DNA of 64,000 nucleotides. It comes from an uncultured bacterium. Lineage in GTDB: Bacteria > Verrucomicrobiota > Verrucomicrobiia > CAIQCK01. Made by a program: the position numbers and the translations under genes. Below the pieces are notes generated by a model that worked only from the letters and a program-made list of their open reading frames with translations, was not told the origin of the DNA and ran no database searches. Each line of letters begins with the position of its first letter. The stretch's first letter is position 1. Below are positions 10,003 to 17,931 of the stretch, in pieces. The stretch spans positions 1-64,000 of the forward strand of contig CAIQCK010000016.1 of NCBI GenBank assembly GCA_903870275.1, in the 5' to 3' direction.

Positions 10003-11814
10003 CTACAGATCCAATTTCACCACTTCCCCCGCCGTCAAATCGTGCGTCTGCCGGCGCTGTTTGCCATCTGGCTCGTGCACGATCAGCGTGGCGTCCTTCA
10101 GTGGCAGTTCAGTTATCAACCTCACGCGCAGTTTTTTGTCAGCCACTGTTGCCTCGATCAGTCGCACACTGCGGCGCGCCGTCTCCCAACGCCAAACCTC
10201 TGCGTGTGTCCACCATTCCATGCCGCGTTTGCGGCCCTCCGCCACCACGGTTTGCATCGCATCGGACATGCCCGGCTCTAGAATGTGCGCCGGATGAAAC
10301 AGGAAATGCGCCAGTCCGCCGTGCGCAACAGCTTGGTCGAGCAACATGGGCGCGCGCTTCGCTGGCAAGTGGATGTTCAGGTCCTGGGTGATCAGCGGGA
10401 TTTCGTAAACGTCCAGAAACCGCGGAGGCGTTGCTTCATCGTCCAACGGTCGCCACGGCTGGCAGGTGCCGCGTGGAAAACCGCACCCGCCCCGCTTGCT
10501 TGGCCCCATCGAGCCGTCGGCCTTCAAGCCGACCTTCTCGCACCAGCGAAAGAAATCCAGCCGTCCTTCCCACCGCGTGTAATGGTTCTTGTTTGAGATG
10601 ATGTCCTTGACGCCGCTGTTCGCGGAGAGCCCTTCGAGCTGTTTCACGAGCATGTCGAAGCCCCACTGGTGGTCCGCGTCGCTCTTCATCGCGTCGTAAT
10701 GCAGGGCGATTTCGCAGCGCTCGGCGCGCACCGCATCGTAGAGTGAGCGCGGGTAGGCACACGGGAACATCGTGCACCATGTGGTGCGGATGCCGGCCTT
10801 CTTCACCTGCTCCAGCAGGGCCCAGCCGTGCTCGGGTTTGTTGCCATCGCTGTCGTGACTGATACACCCCACGGCCGGCACCTCGCGTGGCCACGGGGCA
10901 ATCTGCACCAACGGCTGACCCACCGCCTGCGCGGCGTACTGGATCGTGCGCAGGATGATCAGCCGCAACTCATCCGCCACCGGATACAGGAAAAACGGCG
11001 CCTCGCCCTTGGCCAGTGTCACACGATCAAAATCGTAGTCGAGCACCTGGCCGTCGTCGGTTTTTAGAATCCCCTCGTTGATCGCCATGGTCCCGTCAAA
11101 CGACGGCGTGCCGTCGCACATCACGGCGATGCCTTGCTGAATGTGAACAATGCTGTTGAGCAGGTCGGGCGCTATCAGCAGCACAATTCCGCGACCCACC
11201 CGTCGCTCCAGGAAGACCGGTAGATTCGTTGCACGACGATGGCGATCCAGTACGTTTCCAATGGCCTTGGCGTTCGTCGCCTGCACGGCCAGCCCGCCGA
11301 AGAAATGCAGCGAGCTTTTCAGGCCGGCGAACACCGGATGGCGCGCCTGACGCGCATCGAGATAACCTTCGCCGAGTTGCCGCGCGCCACTCATGCCCCA
11401 ACCCTTGTTGATGCCCGACGGCACCGGCTCCGCGCCAAACAGCTTTTCCATTCCATGCAGCCCGCCCAGCGACACCAGGGCGCCGCCGTTCTCCACGAAG
11501 GCAGCCAGCTTGTTGCGCTGGTCGTTGCTGAGCTTGTGTTCGCCCGCGAGCACAAGCACGCGCGCGCGGCCCGTCTGGCCGGGCGGTGGTTGCTCGTAGA
11601 AAAAGCCGGCGCATTGCGCCAGCTCGATCATGTAAGCGTTCGACGGCGAGGTGGGGGAAACAGAAATCGTAATCAGGCCGGAACCTTCTGGGTTGTCCTG
11701 CCGGCTCTGTTCCAGATGAAGCGCTGTCATCGGCGGCGCGTTGGTGGAGGCTTGCGCCCATGCGCATGCGACGAAGGCCAGATAGGATGCCAGGAGGATG
11801 CTGAGTCGTTTCAT
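10003..11814 (-). CDS. Secreted protein with amidotransferase-like N-terminus and polysaccharide deacetylase-like C-terminus
   Basis: This 603-residue protein starts with a signal peptide ending near VACAWAQA. Residues about 40-240 look like a class I glutamine amidotransferase/ThuA-like alpha-beta fold (VLVLAGEHKLS, LVSLGGLHG, FFGGLAVQA). Residues about 310-560 resemble the NodB/polysaccharide deacetylase barrel: SHDSDG at 319-324 fits the paired-Asp metal motif and EIALHYDAM at 368-376 a second motif. I infer deacetylation or a related modification of an extracellular polysaccharide, not proven. It diverges from the heparinase-type gene, which suggests a shared substrate class. The motif match is partial, so this could be a non-catalytic homologue. 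Confidence 0.6.
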   Translation of the reverse strand: MKRLSILLASYLAFVACAWAQASTNAPPMTALHLEQSRQDNPEGSGLITISVSPTSPSNAYMIELAQCAGFFYEQPPPGQTGRARVLVLAGEHKLSNDQRNKLAAFVENGGALVSLGGLHGMEKLFGAEPVPSGINKGWGMSGARQLGEGYLDARQARHPVFAGLKSSLHFFGGLAVQATNAKAIGNVLDRHRRATNLPVFLERRVGRGIVLLIAPDLLNSIVHIQQGIAVMCDGTPSFDGTMAINEGILKTDDGQVLDYDFDRVTLAKGEAPFFLYPVADELRLIILRTIQYAAQAVGQPLVQIAPWPREVPAVGCISHDSDGNKPEHGWALLEQVKKAGIRTTWCTMFPCAYPRSLYDAVRAERCEIALHYDAMKSDADHQWGFDMLVKQLEGLSANSGVKDIISNKNHYTRWEGRLDFFRWCEKVGLKADGSMGPSKRGGCGFPRGTCQPWRPLDDEATPPRFLDVYEIPLITQDLNIHLPAKRAPMLLDQAVAHGGLAHFLFHPAHILEPGMSDAMQTVVAEGRKRGMEWWTHAEVWRWETARRSVRLIEATVADKKLRVRLITELPLKDATLIVHEPDGKQRRQTHDLTAGEVVKLDL

Positions 11815-12060
11815 ATTCAGTAACCCGGATGTGCAACGGCAAGCTGCTTACATCATGCCGACGACGTCGCTACAGAGCAAGCGTTTGAATGACTGGCGTC
11901 GGAAGCTGCCAGACTTCTCCAGCGCGGCGGCGTAACAACCAGCGCACCTGTTTGCCCCGCGCTGGCTGAGATTGGCGTCCTCGGGCGGCTTTGACAAAGT
12001 CCGGCGGGTGTTTTGCCATTGCGTTGCGGCGCGCAATGGTTACGCTGCCGCCAGGTCGCC
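11815..12060. promoter_or_regulatory. Divergent intergenic region between the deacetylase-like and heparinase-type genes
   Basis: Two secreted-enzyme genes are transcribed away from this 246-bp stretch, so it must hold both promoters. I could not pick out a convincing -35/-10 pair or operator. An in-frame upstream extension of the heparinase gene to 12013 is possible, but the resulting N-terminus would bury the signal peptide. Confidence 0.4.
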
Positions 12061-14649
12061 ATGAAACACCGCAAGCTCTTCGTCGCATTCTCCATGTTGG
12101 TCGCCGCCGCGAACTTGCCGGCGGACTCACCCGAACCCCTGTTTGATTGGTCGCCATGGGAAAAATACCGCGACACGATCAAGCATCCGTGCGTCATCCT
12201 GAAGCCCGCCGACATCGCCCGCGCGCGGGAAAACACGAGCTGCTACGCCTGGGCCAAGAGTTACGCCGCGGGAGTTGAGAAGAACGCCCGGCGGTATCTC
12301 GACCGGCTCACGCCGGAGTTCGTCGCGCACATGATTCCGGAGACCACGCCGGGCGATTCGCTCTGGACGCCGTGTCCATCGTGCCGGGCGCAGGGCAAGC
12401 CGGTGCATCCACACGGTCTGTGGACGTGGACACTCGACGACGCCGACCACATCAAGTGCAACATGTGCGGCGCAGTTTTCCCGAATGACAAGTATCCCGA
12501 GGATATCGTGATCCAGACCCGGTGGCGCAAGCCGCAGACGATCACGTATTGTGGCGGCGACACGTTCGTCATCTTTGGCTACAAAACCGGCCGGCCCAGC
12601 TTCAGCGCCAATGTGCGCTCGCGGCAGGTGCAGTGGATGGCTGGTTATGGCCGCACGCTGGCCGAGGCGCACTTGCTCACCGGCAAGCCCGAATACGCCC
12701 GTGCCTGCCGCGATATTTTGCTGCGGTTCGCGGAATGCTACCCGTCGTGGCTCGTACACGTCGGCTACGGCGAATACGCGGACATGGACCCGCGCATCGC
12801 GTCGCTCAACATCAACAAACTTCCCGAACCGGAACTGTGCCCGCCGCCGAATAAGCCGGACCGCCGGCTGCACACCGGCTATTGGAGCGCGGGCCGCGCC
12901 GGCGGCGTCGGGATGGAATCGGGGTTTGTGCGGCAGGTGGTCGAGGCTTATGACTTCACTTGCACCTCGAAGGACGCGGAGGGCAAACCGATCTACAGCG
13001 ACGCCGACCGGCGCAAGATCGAGCGCGACCTGTTGCTGGAGAGCACGATCCTCCTAGTCTGCGACAAGGGGATCAACAACAAGTCCGTCAGCAACCGCAC
13101 CGCCGCCGCGCTGGTCGGCATGTGCGTCGGCCATCTGGAACTGGTGCGCTTCGGTCTCGACGGTTTCCACAAGACCGTGGATGGCTGGTTCCTGGCCGAC
13201 GGCGCCACGTCCGAGTCGCCCGGCTATGGCACGATGACCCTCGGCGGCATCTGGGACCTCGCGCAGGCGTTCCGCGGCTACAGCGACCCGCCCGGCTATC
13301 GCGACGGCGAGGGCAAACGGATTGACTCGCTCGACCTCTACCACGGTACGGCCTACGACCGCGTGTGGGAGTGCTTCTTCCGCGGGTTGCAGGGCGACCT
13401 GAACTATCCGCCCTCCGCCGACTCGATGCGCGCCTCGGGCCTCGGGTCGAACTTCATCGAGTTGATGGCGAGCAACTATCCCGAGCGGCCCCACTATCTC
13501 GCGTTGTTGAAGGAGACGACCGGCGGCGGCCGCGTGAAAGCGGGAGCAGCCGCGGGCGACGTGACGCGGCGGGAACTGGTAAAAGAGATGCCCGGCTCCG
13601 GCCTTGCGTTCTACATCCGCGAGCCGGGTTTGGAGCAACGGAGCGCGCCGGCGCTGTCATTTCCTGATTGGTGCCCGACGGAACTGCGCATTGGCCACAT
13701 GCGCACGGGCGCGGACGGCCGCGAGAGTCTGTTGACGCTGAGTGCAAGTCATTGGGGCAACCATCATCATCAGGATAGCCTGAACCTCTATTACTGGAAG
13801 AAGGGCCGCGAGCTGCTTTCCGACCTCGGGTATCTTTGGGACCACCCGGAGAAACACATGACCGTGCGCACCGTCGCGCACAACACGGTGGTTGTTGACG
13901 AGAAAGAGCAGATCACGAAAGACCGCGGCGGCGACGTGTTGTTCTTCAAGACCGCGGAGTACGTGAAGGCGATGGAAGCGTCGTCGCGCGCGTATCCCGA
14001 CGCGAAGCTCTACCGGCGCACGACGGCCATCATTGATCACGGCGGCGGCCGCAGTTACGCGGTGGATTTTTTCCGCGTCGAGGGCGGCAAGCGTCAGGAC
14101 TACGTTTATCACGGCTTCACGAACACCTGCGATGTGCTCGATCTCGGGCTGCAGCCCGCGTCGTCGGAGAAACTCTACGATTTCAACAACGTCCGCGCTG
14201 CCGATGGTCCGGGCGTCTGGCGCGCGACGTGGCCGTGCGGCGCCCATATGACCTGCATTGCGTGGAACGTCGGCCAGCGCGGCGAGCGGGCGTTCGTCGC
14301 GGACGGCTGGGGACAGCGCGATTGGAAGAACTCCGACATCGGCGCGACCATCCCCTACATCGTGCGGCGTTGCGAAGGCGACGGCGTGAAGACGTTCATT
14401 TCGGTCTTCGAAGGTCAGGAAGGCGGCGAACCGTTTGTGCGTGGCGTGAAGCTGCTCGACCCGTCCGGCGTGCTCGTCGTCGAGACCGCGCTCGGTCGTG
14501 ATTACGTCATGTCCATGCTCGACGCTGGCACGCTCACGGTCCAGACGCCGCCGGGAGAGCAACGCATCACCGGCCATTTTGCAGTCGCTTCAGTGCAGAA
14601 CGATCATTTAGCGTGGACGTTTGTCGAAAAAGCTGGAAGAACCCCGTGA
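12061..14649 (+). CDS. Heparinase II/III family protein, secreted
   Basis: I start this gene at 12061 because MKHRKLFVAFSMLVAAANL is a good signal peptide; an upstream ATG at 12013 adds 16 residues that hide it. The protein is then 862 residues. An N-terminal part carries two CxxC pairs (PCPSC near 105, CNMCG near 135) that could bind zinc. The middle is a helical toroid-like region. HHHQDSLNLYYW at about 565-576 and the following LSDLGYLWD match the heparinase II/III lyase signature, with a beta-rich C-terminal part. These enzymes cleave uronic-acid-containing polysaccharides by elimination; the actual substrate is unknown. It probably acts in the periplasm or outside the cell. Confidence 0.8.
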   Translation: MKHRKLFVAFSMLVAAANLPADSPEPLFDWSPWEKYRDTIKHPCVILKPADIARARENTSCYAWAKSYAAGVEKNARRYLDRLTPEFVAHMIPETTPGDSLWTPCPSCRAQGKPVHPHGLWTWTLDDADHIKCNMCGAVFPNDKYPEDIVIQTRWRKPQTITYCGGDTFVIFGYKTGRPSFSANVRSRQVQWMAGYGRTLAEAHLLTGKPEYARACRDILLRFAECYPSWLVHVGYGEYADMDPRIASLNINKLPEPELCPPPNKPDRRLHTGYWSAGRAGGVGMESGFVRQVVEAYDFTCTSKDAEGKPIYSDADRRKIERDLLLESTILLVCDKGINNKSVSNRTAAALVGMCVGHLELVRFGLDGFHKTVDGWFLADGATSESPGYGTMTLGGIWDLAQAFRGYSDPPGYRDGEGKRIDSLDLYHGTAYDRVWECFFRGLQGDLNYPPSADSMRASGLGSNFIELMASNYPERPHYLALLKETTGGGRVKAGAAAGDVTRRELVKEMPGSGLAFYIREPGLEQRSAPALSFPDWCPTELRIGHMRTGADGRESLLTLSASHWGNHHHQDSLNLYYWKKGRELLSDLGYLWDHPEKHMTVRTVAHNTVVVDEKEQITKDRGGDVLFFKTAEYVKAMEASSRAYPDAKLYRRTTAIIDHGGGRSYAVDFFRVEGGKRQDYVYHGFTNTCDVLDLGLQPASSEKLYDFNNVRAADGPGVWRATWPCGAHMTCIAWNVGQRGERAFVADGWGQRDWKNSDIGATIPYIVRRCEGDGVKTFISVFEGQEGGEPFVRGVKLLDPSGVLVVETALGRDYVMSMLDAGTLTVQTPPGEQRITGHFAVASVQNDHLAWTFVEKAGRTP

Positions 14650-14783
14650 TTGTCCCGATCACATCAACCGCCGCCGCACCCCTTGGCTTTTTCCTCTGCT
14701 GCGATCCCCGCCCTGATCTCATTATCCACGACTTCCACGCCTTCTGGTGAAAGATGCGGTCTTGGCTTTTCAAAAAGCCGCAA
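14650..14783. other. Intergenic stretch after the heparinase-type gene
   Basis: There are 134 bp between the heparinase stop and the end of the small minus-strand frame. The sequence is mildly rich in pyrimidine runs (cttggctttttcctctgc), but I find no strong hairpin or open frame. Confidence 0.4.
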
Positions 14784-15038
14784 CTAATACCGGTTTGCAT
14801 CCTCTGCGCCCGCCTCATGCATCGTCTCCCCACATTCCGGGTTTCCACGATCCACCCCCAACAGCTTCGCCCCTATCACCGTTCCTTGCAGCCTCAGTTC
14901 GACGTCCGGCACGTCTTTCATCACCTCCAGCGGAAGCTTCTTCAAGAGAACATCGCGAAGCTCTTTGGCGCTCTCCGGCTTCTCAACTGCATTTCGATTC
15001 GTTCCAGAAGAAAGACGCCGGTTCCCAGGCTTCTTCAC
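14784..15038 (-). CDS. Small ORF coupled to the cysteine synthase gene, function unknown
   Basis: A GTG at 15038 overlaps the cysteine synthase stop (ATGTGA arrangement), so translation could be coupled. The frame runs 84 residues, beginning KKPGNRRLSSG and containing RDVLLKKLPLEVMKDVPD and LRLQGTVIGAKLLGV. The residue pattern looks more like a small globular domain than a random frame. I do not recognise a family. It could also be a spurious frame, since the in-frame extension upstream has no better start. Confidence 0.35.
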   Translation of the reverse strand: MKKPGNRRLSSGTNRNAVEKPESAKELRDVLLKKLPLEVMKDVPDVELRLQGTVIGAKLLGVDRGNPECGETMHEAGAEDANRY

Positions 15039-15922
15039 ATCAGCGCCGTGCTGAAATAACGTTCTGCGCGATCCGGCAGCACGGTCGCGACGTTGCCGTT
15101 TGTCTTTTGGGCGATCTGCCGCGCCGCCCACACGTTCGCGCCCGAAGAAATGCCCACCAACAACCCATAGTCGCAGCCCAGCTTCCGGGTGGTCTCTATC
15201 GCGTCTTCGTCGGTCACCTCAATCACCTCGTCCACCAGTTTCACATCGAGCACCGCAGGGATGAAGCCGTCGCCAATGCCTTGTATCTGGTGCAGTCCCG
15301 GCTCATGTCCCAGCAGCGCGGACACATTCTTGGGTTCCACCGCCACAATGCGGACACCCGGCTTGTGTTCGCGGAGGAACTTGCCGACGCCCTGCAACGT
15401 GCCACCGCTCCCCACCCCGGCCACAAAGGCGGCGATATCACCGTTCATTTGCCGCCACAGTTCATGCGCCGTTTCCTCATAATGAACGCGAGGGTTGTCG
15501 GGATTCTCAAATTGTTGCGGCACAAACACGCGGGAGTCTTCGGCTTGCATTTGCCGCACGCGCGTCACGGCGCCGCCGATACCTTCCGCCGCCGGCGTGA
15601 GCACCAGGTTGGCCCCCAGGCTGCGGATCAGCTTCTTGCGTTCATCGCTCATGTTCTCCGGCATGACAATCCGGACCTGGTAGCCTTTGAGCCGCCCGAC
15701 CAGCGCGATACCAATGCCAGTGTTGCCCGAAGTAGGCTCCACGAGAATCGAATCAGATCGCAGTCGGCCATCCCGCTCGGCGCCTTCAATCATCGCCAGC
15801 GCCACGCGGTCCTTAATGCTGCCGCCGGGGTTCAGAAACTCGGCCTTGGCAAAGATCCGTTCATTTTTCAGCCGGATCAGAGGTGTGCGGCCAATCAAAT
15901 CTAAAATGTTGTCTGTCAGCAT
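15035..15922 (-). CDS. cysK: Cysteine synthase (O-acetylserine sulfhydrylase), PLP-dependent
   Basis: This 295-residue protein is a fold-type II PLP enzyme. NPGGSIKDR at about 32-40 holds the PLP-binding lysine, EPTSGNTGIG the substrate/asparagine loop, and GVGSGGTLQGVG the phosphate-binding glycine loop; LLVGISSGAN closes the site. It joins O-acetylserine and sulfide to make cysteine in the cytoplasm. The length is slightly shorter than typical CysK (about 310), and CysM or a cystathionine-synthase-like paralogue cannot be excluded. It reads leftward and its start touches the remnant hsdS tail. Confidence 0.9.
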   Translation of the reverse strand: MLTDNILDLIGRTPLIRLKNERIFAKAEFLNPGGSIKDRVALAMIEGAERDGRLRSDSILVEPTSGNTGIGIALVGRLKGYQVRIVMPENMSDERKKLIRSLGANLVLTPAAEGIGGAVTRVRQMQAEDSRVFVPQQFENPDNPRVHYEETAHELWRQMNGDIAAFVAGVGSGGTLQGVGKFLREHKPGVRIVAVEPKNVSALLGHEPGLHQIQGIGDGFIPAVLDVKLVDEVIEVTDEDAIETTRKLGCDYGLLVGISSGANVWAARQIAQKTNGNVATVLPDRAERYFSTALM

Positions 15923-16165
15923 GGCGGTGTGGAGGATTTAGCGCGTTTGCGGCGTTCAAGCAAGACGGAAGCAGGCTCGTCGTTCGGGTCTTGGGGAACG
16001 GGTTTTGCCAGCGAAGGCACGGGCGACGAGCGAGGGCGTGAACCTTTCCGCTTGCTGCTGCGCCGCGGTCAACCGTGCCCCAATCTGATCGGCCAGCGCG
16101 AACAGCCCCTCCACTCGCCGCACGATTTCCTGTTGCTCGGCCAATGACTCACAAGCCTTGTCTCC
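15916..16165 (-). pseudogene. hsdS: Remnant of a type I restriction specificity subunit (HsdS) 3' end
   Basis: Reading leftward, LAEQQEIVRRVEGLFALAD followed by TPSLVARAFAGK matches the conserved C-terminus of type I specificity subunits. Near 16000 the frame slips; in the next frame PVPQDPNDEPASVLLERR completes the standard HsdS ending. So about 80 residues of a roughly 400-residue protein survive, with one frameshift and no 5' part. No hsdM or hsdR is present, so it cannot make a working specificity subunit. Confidence 0.8.
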
Positions 16166-16314
16166 CTCTCATCCCGAAGCGACAGCGAAGCCGGCGCCGA
16201 GCCGGCACCCTTCACACCAAGATTGATCACGTATCGCTTGCCGGTGACCTCATATCGGCCATACCCAGTGGAATGAAGTTTGCCATTGCGCCCGGTTCTG
16301 AGTTCGATTGACAT
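16145..16314 (-). pseudogene. Remnant of a tyrosine-type integrase 5' end
   Basis: An ATG at 16314 with AGGAGG just upstream begins MSIELRTGRNGKL and continues with YARYEV-like YGRYEVTGKRYVINLG and PASLSLRDE. This resembles the N-terminal arm domain of phage-type tyrosine recombinases found in this phylum. After about 50 residues the frame runs into the HsdS remnant, so the catalytic domain is lost. It sits about 160 bp from the tRNA 3' half, the normal place for an integrase. The family call rests on memory of similar N-termini. Confidence 0.55.
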
Positions 16315-16469
16315 GACCGCCTCCTGTAATGAAAAATACTGGCTTGGGAACCTTTGTAACAAACTGGAACAAAGCGGGCGTTACCGACTAAAAACGCCCA
16401 CACATCCACCCACACAAGACCATAAACACGCAGCATATTTCGATGTTTTTCATGGGTTTTCAAAAACTC

Positions 16470-16521
16470 GTTCAAGCTCATAACCTGAACGCCTCTGGTT
16501 CAAATCCAGACCCCGTAACCA
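16470..16521 (+). tRNA. 3' half of tRNA-Met (CAT), probable att site scar
   Basis: The sequence folds as the anticodon arm (loop CTCATAA, anticodon CAT at 16479-16481), variable loop, T arm (TCTGG-TTCAAAT-CCAGA) and acceptor strand ending ACCA. The 5' half (acceptor strand, D arm) is missing upstream. One anticodon-stem pair is mismatched. It is therefore not a functional tRNA but the duplicated 3' half left by an element that integrated into an initiator or elongator tRNA-Met gene. Confidence 0.75.
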
Positions 16522-16526
16522 ACTTC

Positions 16527-16562
16527 AAAAGGCCTGGCGGTCGAAAGACTGCCGGGCCTTTT
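16527..16562 (+). terminator. Strong hairpin terminator downstream of the tRNA half
   Basis: AAAAGGCC...GGCCTTTT arms with inner pairs close on a GAAA tetraloop, giving a long near-perfect stem that ends in a T-rich run. It probably belonged to the tRNA-Met transcription unit and travelled with, or stayed beside, the duplicated 3' half. It may work on transcripts from either side. Confidence 0.75.
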
Positions 16563-16634
16563 GCTTCTTCGCCAAACTTGGCGTAGACTGTCTGGCTTGC
16601 AGTCGGCTTGTGACCTCGCTTATAAGGAATTCGC

Positions 16635-17471
16635 ATGAGCGGAAGCAAAAAACGTATGGCACCAAAACTTCTTGAAGGAAAACTCGGCGTCGTTTTCGGC
16701 GTCGCCAGCAACCGATCTATCGCGTGGGCCATTGCCCAGGCGTGGCACGATGCCGGCGCCAAGCTTGCTTTCACCTACCAGGGCGAACGGATCAAGGAGA
16801 ACGTCGAGGAACTCGTCGCCACTTTCGGCAAAGACACGCCGCTCTATCCGTGCGACGTGACTCGCGACGAGGATATCGCCGCCGTTTTCGCCAACCTCCA
16901 GCGCGACTTCGGCAAACTCCATCTCTTGCTTCACTCCCTGGCCTTCGCGCCGAAGGAGGCTCTGGAAAACGAATTCCTCAGCACTTCCCGCGAGGCGTTC
17001 CGCGTGGCGCACGACGTCAGCGCCTACTCGCTGGTGGCCCTCGCGCGCGGTGCCGCGCCGCTGATGACCGAAGGCGGAAGCATCATGGCGCTCAGTTTCT
17101 ACGGCAGCGAGAAGGTCGTGCCGCACTACAACGTCATGGGCGTGGCCAAGGCGTCGCTCGAAGCCTCCGTCCGCTATCTCGCGTTCGATCTCGGACGGAA
17201 GAACATCCGCGTCAACGCCATCAGCGCCGGCCCGGTCAACACCCTGGCCGCGCGCGGCATCAGCGGTTTCACGAAAATGATGCGCATCTATCCCGAAGCC
17301 GCGCCGCTGAAGCGCAACATTGAACTGCGCGAACTCGGCGGCACCGCCACGTTTCTCGCCTCAGAGATGTCCAGCGGTATCACCGGCGAGATTCTCTATG
17401 TGGACGCCGGCTACAACATCATGGCCATGAATGTCGCGCCGTTTGAGAAGGCCGATCAACAATCCGGCTGA
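16635..17471 (+). CDS. fabI: Enoyl-[acyl-carrier-protein] reductase (FabI)
   Basis: This 278-residue short-chain dehydrogenase-type enzyme reduces enoyl-ACP in the last step of fatty-acid elongation, using NAD(P)H. The N-terminal LGVVFGVASNRSIAWAIA is the FabI dinucleotide loop, SLAFAPKEAL follows the enzyme's substrate strand, and YNVMGVAKA near residue 165 gives the catalytic Tyr-x6-Lys. ISAGPVNTLAARGI is the flexible substrate loop targeted by FabI inhibitors. An AAGGAA ribosome site precedes the ATG at 16635; a start at 16656 would trim seven residues. It stands directly after the terminator and probably has its own promoter at about 16570-16620. Confidence 0.93.
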   Translation: MSGSKKRMAPKLLEGKLGVVFGVASNRSIAWAIAQAWHDAGAKLAFTYQGERIKENVEELVATFGKDTPLYPCDVTRDEDIAAVFANLQRDFGKLHLLLHSLAFAPKEALENEFLSTSREAFRVAHDVSAYSLVALARGAAPLMTEGGSIMALSFYGSEKVVPHYNVMGVAKASLEASVRYLAFDLGRKNIRVNAISAGPVNTLAARGISGFTKMMRIYPEAAPLKRNIELRELGGTATFLASEMSSGITGEILYVDAGYNIMAMNVAPFEKADQQSG

Positions 17472-17513
17472 CGCCTCTGCCGCCCCCCCCCCGATCCGAT
17501 TCGGGACTCTCGC

Positions 17514-17795
17514 ATGACCATCGGTAATCTCGAAGTGGACCGGAGTTTTCCAAAGGCGCAATCGCTCAAGGACAAGCGCCAGATTTTGATGAGTCTGAAG
17601 ACGAGGTTGCGGCAGACGTTCAACGTCTCCGTGGCCGAAATCGGCGAACTGGATCTCTGGCAATCCGGCAGACTCGGCACCGTCACCGTCTCCAACGAAC
17701 AACAACACGCAAACGAAGTGCTGTCGAAGGTCGCCGGATTCGTCGAACGCTTCGACGGTGCCGTGATGCAGGACTACCAGACCCAGTTCTTATGA
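17514..17795 (+). CDS. ylxP: YlxP-like DUF503 family protein
   Basis: This 93-residue protein begins MTIGNLEVDRSFPKAQSLKD and contains KTRLRQTFNVSVAEIG, which fits the small DUF503/YlxP family often encoded near ribosome-maturation genes such as rbfA. Its molecular role is unknown. It follows fabI on the same strand after 42 bp, so co-transcription is likely, and precedes an rRNA-modification gene, which fits a ribosome-linked role. Confidence 0.8.
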   Translation: MTIGNLEVDRSFPKAQSLKDKRQILMSLKTRLRQTFNVSVAEIGELDLWQSGRLGTVTVSNEQQHANEVLSKVAGFVERFDGAVMQDYQTQFL

Positions 17796-17931
17796 GACGT
17801 GATCTGTGATTCGTGATTGGGGATTCGAGACAGGTGGCTTGTCAAAGACGTTTCTAGTAGTGCACACTTTGGATCACAAATCGCGAATCACGTATCACGT
17901 ATCACGTATCACGAGTCACGAGTCACACCGC
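17796..17931. repeat. Intergenic inverted repeat with tandem 7-bp units
   Basis: The right arm (17886-17926) is a run of heptamers of the form ATCACGT drifting to GTCACGA. The left arm (17799-17820, GTGATCTGTGATTCGTGATT) is the same motif on the opposite strand. The pair could fold into a long imperfect hairpin between ylxP and the next gene. It may act as a terminator or mRNA stem, but it clearly belongs to a wider family of degenerate heptamer arrays in this window. Confidence 0.7.

Noticed and set aside
12127..14577. Minus-strand frames opposite the heparinase-type gene (248, 194 and 306 codons)
   Set aside because: The plus strand has clear family motifs over the same span; the minus frames are Arg/Ala/His-rich shadows of GC-rich codons.
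15916..16314. A functional restriction-modification system near 16 kb
   Set aside because: Only about 80 residues of HsdS remain, with a frameshift, and there are no hsdM or hsdR genes.
17886..17926. CRISPR array
   Set aside because: Units are 7 bp, degenerate and contiguous with no spacers, and there are no cas genes in the window.
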